From positions 1-32,710 of IMG/VR virus record IMGVR_UViG_3300027298_000002: 32,710 bases of DNA. One strand, written 5' to 3'. Position 1 is the stretch's first letter, and each line of letters starts with the position of its first letter. The stretch is from a virus. The position numbers were made by a program, and so were the translations under genes. Under the pieces are notes generated by a model. That model was not told where the DNA came from. It saw only the letters and a list, made by a program, of their open reading frames with translations, and did not search any database. Shown in pieces: positions 7,953 to 14,989 of the stretch.

Positions 7953-10496
7953 TTAGTCGCTTGATTTACAGAAAGATACTGCATGTCTAACAGCTACATC
8001 TAAAGTTTGTAGAGCAACAATTCGTACCCCACCTGATGTGCTAAGAGCATACGGATCAACTGTTATATCAAGACCGCCATAAAGACCAATTAATAAGTCT
8101 GCAAAGTTACCAAAGTAGTAATCACCTGAAGTAACTTGGTTTGATCTAACAACATCATATCCATTAATGTTTCCATCTGGACCGACTATCATTTGACCAA
8201 ATCCACTTGCTTTATCAACAGTTTTTAGGTTGCCCCAATCTGCAGGTCTAGCTATATATCTTAATGAACCTGTTAAAGCGTTGTCATTTGATACAGCAGA
8301 TTCCATTGCAACTAGCTCTGCAAATGTAGGCACAGCAGCAGCAAATGTTGTAGTGTTAATACCTGAAGTATTAGCAATACCAGTAGGTTGGCCACTTGAA
8401 CCTGAACCAGTTAAAGCACCTAAGTCAATTGCAGTAGCAATAGAAGCACTTAAGTCATTTCTTATTAAGTTTTCAACATCCAAAGAAGACTGCTGAAGCA
8501 TTAATCTTGAAGCGTCTGTAAACGCGCCAATTACTTTTGGAGACATTGTTACTGAACCTGTAGTAAATTCACTTTCAGCAGCAGCAGCGCCTTCAGTTGC
8601 AATCCAAGCAGCAGATGAAGCACCTGTTTTCTTTGGTATTACAACATTTCCTTGCAATCCGCGTAAGGTGGTTGCTCCGGCTTGCATAACGCTTGAAGAG
8701 TTTCTTAATACATCAATAAAATCACCAGCTCTATAATCTTCAGATATAAGAGTTGAATCATCGGATGTGTTTAAGTCTCTTTTGCCCCATGCCCCTAAAA
8801 CTTCTGCAGGAAGCATAATGCCCTGAGCTGTTTTACCATACTGTCTAGCAGCTTCATCTGAACATTCAAATTCAAATTTAGCAGCTTCTTGAGCTTTTCT
8901 ATCTGAAGGATTTGCTAGTGCATTAATTGCTCTAACTAAAGAGAATTCTCTTACTTCTTCTTTGCTCATACCGATTTCAGCAGTATCTAAAGGTTTGTCA
9001 TTGCAAATTTCGTTTAACAATGCGCCTCTAAATTCTTCTACTGAAACACCGTTTCTAATAGCGTCATCAGCTAAATCTCTTTTGTTATGCTTAACAGCTA
9101 AATCAATGATTTCTTTCGAATTTCTTTTGAATTCAGCTTTAGCTTCCTCAAGAGTCTGGCTTCTGACTTCGTCAAGATTAATATCTTGTTTTTTTTCTTC
9201 TGTCATAATAATACCTTTTTTTAAGTTAGCAGAACGACCAACTCCGACAAGCCTTGACTGGTCAGCTGGCACAGAAACACTGGATACCTCCATTGGGGTC
9301 CAGGCTGCGCGGTAGTAGTCTTCATCGCCGTTGTTATCTCGTTCTAATTTATTTACTCTATACCCAACACTTATATTCATTCGAATACCGTCTTGAATAT
9401 CCTGAAAAACTTCTTGAGCAAGAGCTGATCTTCCCAATCTTACTACTGCTATTGTCTTTTTAGCAGTCTCATCAAGTTTAAATTCTTCTATAACTCCAAT
9501 CTGTTTAGTCATATCATGATCCAACAAAAACGGAGCCCTACCTGAAGATATAAATTGCATATCTATATCTTTTTGCTCGTGGCTTAAAACTTCTAAGCCA
9601 AATGAGCGTTCAACCGGTTCTTCAGAGCTTACGCCAATTCGAACAAGTCTTTTTTCTTCATCAATATAAGATGCTTTTGATAAATCAATTGTTCTATAAT
9701 TTATAGAAAAATCAATATCGCGGTTATCTTCGTCTTGATCTGAAGATGCTTCTAATTCAATAGCATCATCTTCATGTTCAACATCCTCATGCTTCTGAAA
9801 TTCAACAACTACAGTGTTGTCAGTCTCAGTAACATTAAGGATATGTCTATCTTCTTTATTCATAGATTTCTCCTCTTTATTTTTTGTTGATAAAGGATGC
9901 CCACTAGGTAATAAGTCTGTATCATGCTTACCTCCTTTAAATTTGCCATTTCTTAAGACAAATAAATAAGAGTTAACCCGAGCCGCTGCCCATTGTTCAG
10001 GACTACTCACCGATGGTCTTACTGAAGCTGGATTGCTTTTATATGCACCAATCCCTCTTTCATAAACTTTTGATAACGTTGCTACACTTGTTCTTTTTGA
10101 TTTAGTGTCCCCAACTTTATCGTTGTGTTCTTTAACTTTATTTTTAATCATTGTCAGAGCTTTACCTGTTAAAGCCCTTTCTTCTTCATTTTTCATTTGG
10201 TTAACTAATTTTTTTGACCAGCTAAAACCTGCATCTCCTCCCCAAAGACCCCATGCAATTCTGCCATTACTTGGGAATCCTTTTTCACCTGGTCGAAAAC
10301 CTTGTGCTTTTTTATCTACTTCATGCCTGCTAAAAAAGCTGTACATTCTTTTGATTGTACTATCTGATAGGTTATCACCATTAACAATTTGGTTTGCCCT
10401 TGCAAGGCCCACTCGTGTTCCGCCTCTGCCAAATTCTTTACGCCAATCTAATGCTCTTTGAGCGTCTTCTTTCATTCCTTTAGTCGGTATCGTCAT
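7953..10496 (-). CDS. Fused head maturation protease and major capsid protein (HK97 fold), with N-terminal extra domains
   Basis: 847 aa. I chose the ATG at 10496 because AAGGAGGG lies 7 bases before it, inside the end of the portal gene; an earlier TTG has no site. Residues 1-211 hold two modules seen in other large phage proteins: GRGGTRVGLARANQI...RHEVDKKAQGFRPGEKGFPS (about 20-75) and RPSVSSPEQWAAARVNSYL (160-178). Residues of about 212-430 are an HK97/S78-type prohead protease: candidate catalytic His327 in FLLDHD and Ser376 in NISVGY, then PMEVSSVSVPAD. Residues 431-847 are the major capsid protein: a helical, charged delta-type region (435-550), then an HK97-fold core with VVIPKKTGASSAAWIATEG and a C-terminus ending RHAVSFCKSSD. 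The protease should cleave scaffold and delta regions during maturation. Internal ribosome sites precede residues 212 and 431, so separate products are likely. Confidence 0.88.
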   Translation of the reverse strand: MTIPTKGMKEDAQRALDWRKEFGRGGTRVGLARANQIVNGDNLSDSTIKRMYSFFSRHEVDKKAQGFRPGEKGFPSNGRIAWGLWGGDAGFSWSKKLVNQMKNEEERALTGKALTMIKNKVKEHNDKVGDTKSKRTSVATLSKVYERGIGAYKSNPASVRPSVSSPEQWAAARVNSYLFVLRNGKFKGGKHDTDLLPSGHPLSTKNKEEKSMNKEDRHILNVTETDNTVVVEFQKHEDVEHEDDAIELEASSDQDEDNRDIDFSINYRTIDLSKASYIDEEKRLVRIGVSSEEPVERSFGLEVLSHEQKDIDMQFISSGRAPFLLDHDMTKQIGVIEEFKLDETAKKTIAVVRLGRSALAQEVFQDIQDGIRMNISVGYRVNKLERDNNGDEDYYRAAWTPMEVSSVSVPADQSRLVGVGRSANLKKGIIMTEEKKQDINLDEVRSQTLEEAKAEFKRNSKEIIDLAVKHNKRDLADDAIRNGVSVEEFRGALLNEICNDKPLDTAEIGMSKEEVREFSLVRAINALANPSDRKAQEAAKFEFECSDEAARQYGKTAQGIMLPAEVLGAWGKRDLNTSDDSTLISEDYRAGDFIDVLRNSSSVMQAGATTLRGLQGNVVIPKKTGASSAAWIATEGAAAAESEFTTGSVTMSPKVIGAFTDASRLMLQQSSLDVENLIRNDLSASIATAIDLGALTGSGSSGQPTGIANTSGINTTTFAAAVPTFAELVAMESAVSNDNALTGSLRYIARPADWGNLKTVDKASGFGQMIVGPDGNINGYDVVRSNQVTSGDYYFGNFADLLIGLYGGLDITVDPYALSTSGGVRIVALQTLDVAVRHAVSFCKSSD
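9204..9217 (-). promoter_or_regulatory. Internal ribosome site and start for the major capsid module
   Basis: AAAGG, seven bases, then an in-frame ATG (residue 431; MTEEKKQDINLDEV). Starting here gives a 417-aa protein with the usual delta domain plus capsid core, close to the normal size of an unfused HK97-type capsid protein. It offers a way to make far more capsid subunit than protease. Confidence 0.6.
9861..9875 (-). promoter_or_regulatory. Internal ribosome site and start for the protease module
   Basis: GAGGAG, six bases, then an in-frame ATG (residue 212 of the capsid fusion; MNKEDRHILNVTET). This is one of the best Shine-Dalgarno matches in the window, although it lies inside an open reading frame. 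The start would give a protein beginning exactly at the protease module. Confidence 0.65.
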
Positions 10497-11991
10497 TATT
10501 TGACCCTCCTTTAATTTCGGGTTCAATTGGCATTTTTATTCCAAATGGCTGGAATGCTGTTTTAATCCCGTACTGCTCAGCAAGTTTTTGTTCTCTTTCG
10601 TGCTGTTCGTATAGCTCTTCAACATCACGCCCGTAATTAGATTGAACATCTTGATATGTTACAAGGCCGGCTTGCATACCACTTATTGATGCATTCATTT
10701 CTTTTTGTGGGTCTACCCACTGGAATGATCTGCCAATAAAAATTGTATTATTTGCAAATTTTTCATATTTACCCATTGGTAATGGCCCGCTCGCTTCGTC
10801 TCCCATCATAATAGCGCCACTTGAAATAGCCATTTCAAGCCACTTTTCAAACACAGGTCGCATAAAGTGATCAACTACAAATCTTTGATATAGCTTATAC
10901 ATTTCTCGGTCTTCTAAAGCGCCTGCTCTTAAAGAACTATAATTTACAGAGCTTAAATCATTTGTTAATGCGTGATATGAAATATTTAATCCTGAAGCTA
11001 TTCCTCTTAATACCTGGGTTGTAAACGGGCCAAAAGCTGTAGCCGGATGATCGGGATCAAAACTTTTAAAATCCATGCCAGCTGGTAACTGCTCAAAGCT
11101 GCCAGCGGATGCTTCCATAATAGGAGTGTACTCATCTTCGTAACCTTCGCCTATATAGCCATCACCGTCCGGGCTTGTAAAGAATCCCATTTTAGCTGCT
11201 GAAACGCGAGCTGCTGTAATTTCAGCTTCCATATAGCCATTAAGCATTTTTATCTGAGGCATGGCAGAAGCAGTCATAGGGACTCCTCTGGTCTGCTCTG
11301 CTCGTGTCGGCATGTAAGCGTGTATGATTTCCTCAGCTGGAACTCGTATGTGCTCTTTAGGCGACTGATATGTATTATCATACGGATGATTTTTAAATAA
11401 ATAATATGCAACAGGCTTATCAAACTTGTCTACTTCCACGCCCATTTTAATTTTATTTTTAGTTTTGGAGTTAACTCCGTTTTTCTGCTCATCTAAATGA
11501 TCAGCTTCAAGAAATTGAATTTTATATTTGTATTTAGTATCAGTTGGCGTAGCATGTCTTATTAAAACTTCCCCGTCTCGCATTAACGCTTCTACAAATA
11601 ATTTTTGACAATCTAAAAATGATTGTCTGCCATTAAGCGTGCAATTACCCATTTTTGCCCAATTTTTAAATTCACGCTCAATAGTTTGATTGCCTAATAT
11701 GTCTAAATCGCCTTTAGGGTTTCTTGCTTTAACACTTAGCCTAATACCATTTGCTCCAATGATATTGCTTATCATTAAATTTAAGTACCTGGTAACATAC
11801 GAATCATTTCTTGCTAAATCTCTACTGCGATCTCTTAAAATTCTTAATTGATCTTTTATTTCAGAATCAGCTGAAGTATTTGCAGCTTGAAAGTCCGCAA
11901 ATAGTCTGCCGGTATTAGCACCTGCATATCTACGAGTAGAAGATACTTTTTTTAATTTTTTTTTGTTTGTGAATCTGTTATACCAGGCCAT
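10480..11991 (-). CDS. Portal protein (lambda gpB family)
   Basis: 503 aa. The Arg-rich N-terminus leads into RRYAGANTGRLFADF and DQLRILRDRSRDLARND, the characteristic start of lambda-type portals, followed by YLNLMISNIIGANGIRL. The core contains FLEADHLDEQKNG, AEEIIHAYMPTRAEQTRGVP and the stem/wing stretch SVNYSSLRAGALEDREM, all typical of Phage_portal_2 (gpB). It forms the dodecameric ring through which terminase pumps DNA. It follows the gpW-like gene by two bases and overlaps the protease/capsid start by 17 bases, the classic W-B-C-E order. Its 3' end holds the AAGGAGGG site of the capsid gene. Confidence 0.93.
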   Translation of the reverse strand: MAWYNRFTNKKKLKKVSSTRRYAGANTGRLFADFQAANTSADSEIKDQLRILRDRSRDLARNDSYVTRYLNLMISNIIGANGIRLSVKARNPKGDLDILGNQTIEREFKNWAKMGNCTLNGRQSFLDCQKLFVEALMRDGEVLIRHATPTDTKYKYKIQFLEADHLDEQKNGVNSKTKNKIKMGVEVDKFDKPVAYYLFKNHPYDNTYQSPKEHIRVPAEEIIHAYMPTRAEQTRGVPMTASAMPQIKMLNGYMEAEITAARVSAAKMGFFTSPDGDGYIGEGYEDEYTPIMEASAGSFEQLPAGMDFKSFDPDHPATAFGPFTTQVLRGIASGLNISYHALTNDLSSVNYSSLRAGALEDREMYKLYQRFVVDHFMRPVFEKWLEMAISSGAIMMGDEASGPLPMGKYEKFANNTIFIGRSFQWVDPQKEMNASISGMQAGLVTYQDVQSNYGRDVEELYEQHEREQKLAEQYGIKTAFQPFGIKMPIEPEIKGGSNNDDTD

Positions 11992-11993
11992 AG

Positions 11994-12584
11994 TTAAAAC
12001 CTTGCCTTTACTGAATTACCAGAGGCTGTTTTATTTTTAATTCGTGCTTTTTTAATTTCTTTTAGATATTCCGCTTTATATCTGTCTCTAAAAGTCATGA
12101 TCTCATCGATAGTCATTCTTGATAACGACCTTCCAGCTATAGACATAGAAGACTGATCAATTGATGCTCTACCTTGTATTACAGCCTCTAACGCATCAAG
12201 CACTTTTTTTGCGTGTGTTCTTACGTCGGCATTAGTATCAGCAAAATTAGGATTTAAAAGCATGATTCCATTATCTACAATCGACCTAGCGCTATCGCTC
12301 GTCCGGGTGATGTATGCATTCCATTTATAAGTATGTGCATTGTAATTTGCCGTAGTAGCAGCAGGCACTTCAATATAATAAGTGCTATCTGCTTCTGTTG
12401 CATTAATTGTAAATTGATGGTTGCCACCGCCTCCTGAATCACAATGAAATTCATAAGATAGCGAATAAAAACCGACCGGGTAATCAATAGCGAGGTCGTC
12501 TTTTTTCCACGCCCAGGTATCACCTACGACCAACTCAAACGGTTCGTTTGATGCGTAGTCCGCTCTATTAAAAATATTAGCCAT
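11994..12584 (-). CDS. gpW-like head-tail joining protein with an extra N-terminal beta domain
   Basis: 196 aa in two parts. Residues of about 1-118 are beta-rich (LVVGDTWAWKKDDLAIDYPV, FTINATEADSTYYIEVPAA, THTYKWN-like strands), similar in character to small phage Ig-like or connector domains. Residues of about 122-196 match lambda gpW: HAKKVLDALEAVIQGRAS, SMSIAGRSLSRMTIDEIM, FRDRYKAEYLKEIKKARI. The GRSLSRM..DE core is the hallmark of that 68-aa protein, which seals the portal after packaging. Position between terminase-side genes and the portal agrees. A promoter-like sequence lies just upstream, leaving a leader of fewer than 20 bases with no clear Shine-Dalgarno site. Confidence 0.78.
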   Translation of the reverse strand: MANIFNRADYASNEPFELVVGDTWAWKKDDLAIDYPVGFYSLSYEFHCDSGGGGNHQFTINATEADSTYYIEVPAATTANYNAHTYKWNAYITRTSDSARSIVDNGIMLLNPNFADTNADVRTHAKKVLDALEAVIQGRASIDQSSMSIAGRSLSRMTIDEIMTFRDRYKAEYLKEIKKARIKNKTASGNSVKARF

Positions 12585-12608
12585 AAATTAAAAATATATC
12601 TATACCCG

Positions 12609-12638
12609 ATTATAACGAATATTTATAATAAATTGTAA
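12609..12638 (-). promoter_or_regulatory. Putative promoter before the head genes
   Basis: On the minus strand TTACAA (12633..12638), an 18-base spacer and a perfect TATAAT (12609..12614). A start about seven bases on would leave only about 17 bases before the gpW-like ATG. The site fills most of the 61-base gap after the dCMP deaminase gene. It lacks the 17-bp element shared by the other two promoters. Confidence 0.5.
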
Positions 12639-12645
12639 GATATGT

Positions 12646-13110
12646 TTAAAATTTATTTTTATGTAATTTTATATAATTTATATTACTTTTAGCTAGTAAT
12701 TCTGTTGAGGTTTTAAAACTTTTAACCCACTTATCTTTAGGCGGTTTCGGCGAATACGTTACCACTTCTTTTATGCCTACTTGAATAATACCTTTTGCAC
12801 ATTCATGGCACACCTCTAAACCATACACAAATAATGTTGACCCTTCTAAGGATATCCCATTTAGTGTGGCATGGTATATACAATTCATTTCAGCATGAAT
12901 AATATATTGTTTTTTTAATTCTGAGTTTTCATATATGTTGAGTGTATCATTAAACTTTTTAGGAAATCCGTTATAGCCCTGTGATAATACTTGACCTTTT
13001 GAACCTATAGCAACAGCACCAACTTTAACTGAAGGGTCTTTAGACCAGCTAGCAAACTTTTTTGCTAATTCAATATATTTTAAATTCCATGCATCAGAAT
13101 AATTAGACAT
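12646..13110 (-). CDS. Deoxycytidylate (dCMP) deaminase
   Basis: 154 aa with the zinc deaminase signature: HAEMN gives His72 and the proton-shuttling Glu74, and VCHECAKG gives Cys101 and Cys104 as the other zinc ligands. The N-terminus (KDPSVKVGAVAIG, SQGYNGFP) is typical of dCMP rather than cytidine deaminases. The enzyme converts dCMP to dUMP and is usually controlled by dCTP/dTTP. It overlaps the thymidylate-synthase homologue by 8 bases, so both are co-translated. If that neighbour acts on dCMP (see its Asp178), the two enzymes compete for or partition one pool, as T4 cd and gp42 do; otherwise this gene simply supplies dUMP. Confidence 0.92.
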   Translation of the reverse strand: MSNYSDAWNLKYIELAKKFASWSKDPSVKVGAVAIGSKGQVLSQGYNGFPKKFNDTLNIYENSELKKQYIIHAEMNCIYHATLNGISLEGSTLFVYGLEVCHECAKGIIQVGIKEVVTYSPKPPKDKWVKSFKTSTELLAKSNINYIKLHKNKF

Positions 13111-13897
13111 TAACTTTTAATTTTTGTACTGCATTATGTTTATAACTTGATATTAAGAAATCATTATTATAAATATTATCAATATTAGCTTGATCATTTA
13201 ATTTTACATTTGGTGGGTTAAATATTTCAAGCGTATCAATAGTTTTTGCAAACTGCAAATGATTATTATAGATATGCGCGTCGCCTAAATTAAATATTAG
13301 TTTATGAGGAGTTATATCTAATTCATTAGATAAAACTAACATTAATAATGCATGAAACAAGACATCCGAAGGAAGTCCCACCATTACATCAGACGAGCGC
13401 ATATTGACTAGTAAATTTAAATGATTCTCGTGAATTAACAATTGAAAACCGTGAAAACATGGTAATAAAGCCATTTTATTAGCATCAATTGGATTCCAGG
13501 CTGTTACATACAACCTTCTTGATTGAGGATTCTTTTTAGCTTCGCTAATTACATTTCGTAACTGATCTATTTTAAACCCCGAATAATTTCTCCACTGATA
13601 GCCATATATAGGCCCAAGGTTTCCATCATCTTCAGCCCAGGCATCCCAATAGTTACAACCTAAACTTTTAAAGTCATTAACATTTGTATGACCTCTTAAG
13701 AAGGCTAATAGCTCGCCAATAACGCCTTTATAAAATATTTTTCTATGCGTTAATAAAGGAAAGCCTGCTTTGAGATTTAATTCTAAGTTAGCCCCAAATA
13801 TACTTTTTGTACCAACGCCTGTTCTTTCTTTATCTCTATTAACGCCTTGAGTTAATACTTTGTTAACTAGATTGAAATATTGCTTTTCATTTTCCAT
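13103..13897 (-). CDS. Thymidylate-synthase-family enzyme with dCMP-type active site (candidate dCMP hydroxymethylase/methylase)
   Basis: 264 aa, clearly the ThyA fold and numbered one ahead of E. coli ThyA. RTG at 25-27, Glu62 in GELLAFLRG, the SRR at 126-128, nucleophile Cys147 in LLPCFHGFQ, Arg167 and Asp170 in MRSSDVMVG, and His208/Tyr210 in GDAHIY all align. The residue matching E. coli Asn177, which selects dUMP, is Asp178 (LPSDV, codon 13364..13366). Asp is found there in T4 gp42 dCMP hydroxymethylase, and Asn-to-Asp in bacterial ThyA is known to shift preference to dCMP. His after the catalytic Cys is also replaced (Phe148). I infer a dCMP C5-hydroxymethylase or methylase; ordinary dTMP synthesis remains possible. 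It overlaps both operon neighbours. Confidence 0.85.
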   Translation of the reverse strand: MENEKQYFNLVNKVLTQGVNRDKERTGVGTKSIFGANLELNLKAGFPLLTHRKIFYKGVIGELLAFLRGHTNVNDFKSLGCNYWDAWAEDDGNLGPIYGYQWRNYSGFKIDQLRNVISEAKKNPQSRRLYVTAWNPIDANKMALLPCFHGFQLLIHENHLNLLVNMRSSDVMVGLPSDVLFHALLMLVLSNELDITPHKLIFNLGDAHIYNNHLQFAKTIDTLEIFNPPNVKLNDQANIDNIYNNDFLISSYKHNAVQKLKVNV

Positions 13898-14153
13898 TTT
13901 GTTTTTTTAAGTAAGCTCCATAAAAACTAGCATAATTAATTAAATCTAATACTGAATCATAGCTAGATTCAAAGTTAGGTTTCTTTTCGTCAAACGCTAT
14001 CGATTCTAAACGCTTTACTTTTGTTTGAATCATTTGCAAATATGAATGATGCCCATACGGAAAATATTCTTGCTTAGCTTCAGAATCTTTTGAGTTGTAA
14101 TCTTCGGCTTTTTGTTTTTGTAAAGCTGCCGCTTCGCTTAATACTGAATGCAT
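13887..14153 (-). CDS. Nmad1/DUF1599-like protein
   Basis: 88 aa, all-alpha in appearance. The KAEDYNSKD turn near residue 16, YGHHSYLQMIQTKVKRLES in the middle and SYDSVLDLINYASFYGAYL at the end fit, from memory, the DUF1599 family renamed nucleotide-modification-associated domain 1. That family recurs beside thymidylate-synthase-type and pyrophosphohydrolase genes in phages, which is exactly its setting here. The biochemical role is not established. AAGGAG seven bases before the ATG gives a strong start, and its end overlaps the TS-like gene by 11 bases. Confidence 0.65.
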   Translation of the reverse strand: MHSVLSEAAALQKQKAEDYNSKDSEAKQEYFPYGHHSYLQMIQTKVKRLESIAFDEKKPNFESSYDSVLDLINYASFYGAYLKKQNGK

Positions 14154-14156
14154 GTT

Positions 14157-14558
14157 TTACTCCTTATTTAAAAAATCTAATTTACCTACATTATCAAAAT
14201 GTTGAGGGGCTTGCCAGCCTTCTGGTTTTACAAGATCAGGCAATCCTAAAGGATTTGGCCTGCTATCTTTAACCCCTATTTCTTTTTGCATGTTTGCATG
14301 ATGCACACGCTTCCATGCTGTTTTAATATCTACATCAAACGCATCAAGAGAGCCTAGCGCAATTACAATGATATCTATAAAAGCATCAACAACTTCGTCG
14401 GGCTCTTCGTTGTTGATAGCTTCAAATAACTCTGTTAACTCTTCTTGAATAAACTTAGCTCTGAATTCAAGATAATGTAATTTTTCATTATCAGATGCTT
14501 TGCTAATAAACCGGTATATTTTGTAATACCGGTTTAATTTTTTAATATCACCTAGCAT
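14157..14558 (-). CDS. MazG-like (all-alpha) nucleotide pyrophosphohydrolase
   Basis: 133 aa. The signature EExxE...ExxD is present: Glu39, Glu40 and Glu43 in IQEELTELFEA, then Glu55 and Asp58 in DEVVDAFIDIIV with Asp62 following. VHHANMQKE is the helix that closes the site in many phage MazG-like proteins. Members hydrolyse (d)NTPs to (d)NMPs plus pyrophosphate with Mg2+; T4 gp56 (another all-alpha NTPase) does this to dCTP and dUTP. In this operon it could supply dCMP to the TS-like enzyme and keep unmodified dCTP low (inference). The extra C-terminal 40 residues, with LPDLVKPEGWQAPQH, are common in phage versions. The ATG shares a base with the previous stop. Confidence 0.78.
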   Translation of the reverse strand: MLGDIKKLNRYYKIYRFISKASDNEKLHYLEFRAKFIQEELTELFEAINNEEPDEVVDAFIDIIVIALGSLDAFDVDIKTAWKRVHHANMQKEIGVKDSRPNPLGLPDLVKPEGWQAPQHFDNVGKLDFLNKE

Positions 14559-14713
14559 TACTTGCTAAATATTTGATCACAAGTGATTTCTGTGATTTTT
14601 GGTTTTTGTAATTCGGCTAATTCAGCTTCATGCTTTTTAATTGCTTCAATGTTATTGTGAAGCTTTGCAATTATTAAATGTACTTTAATTGTTTCAATTT
14701 TAGATACTTGCAT
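14558..14713 (-). CDS. Small helical protein, unknown
   Basis: 51 aa, MQVSKIETIKVHLIIAKLHN then a heptad-like helix (IKKHEAELAELQK). Both ends are TAATG overlaps: its ATG with the preceding stop at 14713 and its TAA with the MazG-like ATG at 14558. That tight coupling is the best evidence that it is real. It may form a short coiled coil; no function can be assigned. Confidence 0.7.
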   Translation of the reverse strand: MQVSKIETIKVHLIIAKLHNNIEAIKKHEAELAELQKPKITEITCDQIFSK

Positions 14714-14907
14714 TATCTAACCGTTTTATTACTTATGATAACATAAGGCTTTTGAGTTAAGGTTTTAGCCGCTTTCATTACAAGGCTGTGGAATTTATCA
14801 TCAGCTTGTATTGGTGAAATATTTTCAGCTAAAATTTGCTTGTGGGCAATGCCGCCTTCCATATCTTTGTATAGTTTATCAAATACTGCTTTTACTTCTT
14901 TTGTCAT
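14713..14907 (-). CDS. Small protein, first gene of the nucleotide operon, unknown
   Basis: 64 aa (MTKEVKAVFDKLYKDMEGG...). An AGGAG site precedes the ATG and an extended -10 promoter lies about 40 bases upstream, making it the first gene of the unit that leads to the nucleotide-metabolism genes. The sequence is alpha-helical in look, with a basic C-terminus (KPYVIISNKTVR). I do not recognise the family. Confidence 0.65.
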   Translation of the reverse strand: MTKEVKAVFDKLYKDMEGGIAHKQILAENISPIQADDKFHSLVMKAAKTLTQKPYVIISNKTVR

Positions 14908-14948
14908 AATTAACTCCTATTTAAATTATGTTGTTTGTTTATAAGATA

Positions 14949-14987
14949 ATTATATCAAATCATATATAAATGTATACCTTTTTATAT
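14949..14987 (-). promoter_or_regulatory. Promoter P2, extended -10 with shared 17-bp upstream element
   Basis: On the minus strand TGATATAAT (14949..14957) is an extended -10. Upstream, the 17-base element at 14971..14987 (ATATAAAAAGGTATACA) is identical to that of the promoter at 24.3 kb. In both, GGTATAC ends 17-18 bases before TATAAT, the place of a -35 box, yet it does not resemble TTGACA. A phage or host activator, or an operator built on palindromic GTATAC, is a reasonable reading. Confidence 0.6.
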
Positions 14988-14989
14988 GT

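Noticed and set aside
9214-9222. Seven-A run before the capsid module as a -1 frameshift site releasing the protease
   Set aside because: A AAA AAA is slippery and a -1 slip would stop after 12 codons, but nothing else supports it, and internal initiation at 9206 explains the arrangement more simply.
10497-10526. Longer start of the protease/capsid gene (TTG at 10526)
   Set aside because: The ATG at 10496 has AAGGAGGG at ideal spacing; the TTG has none and would put that site inside the coding part.
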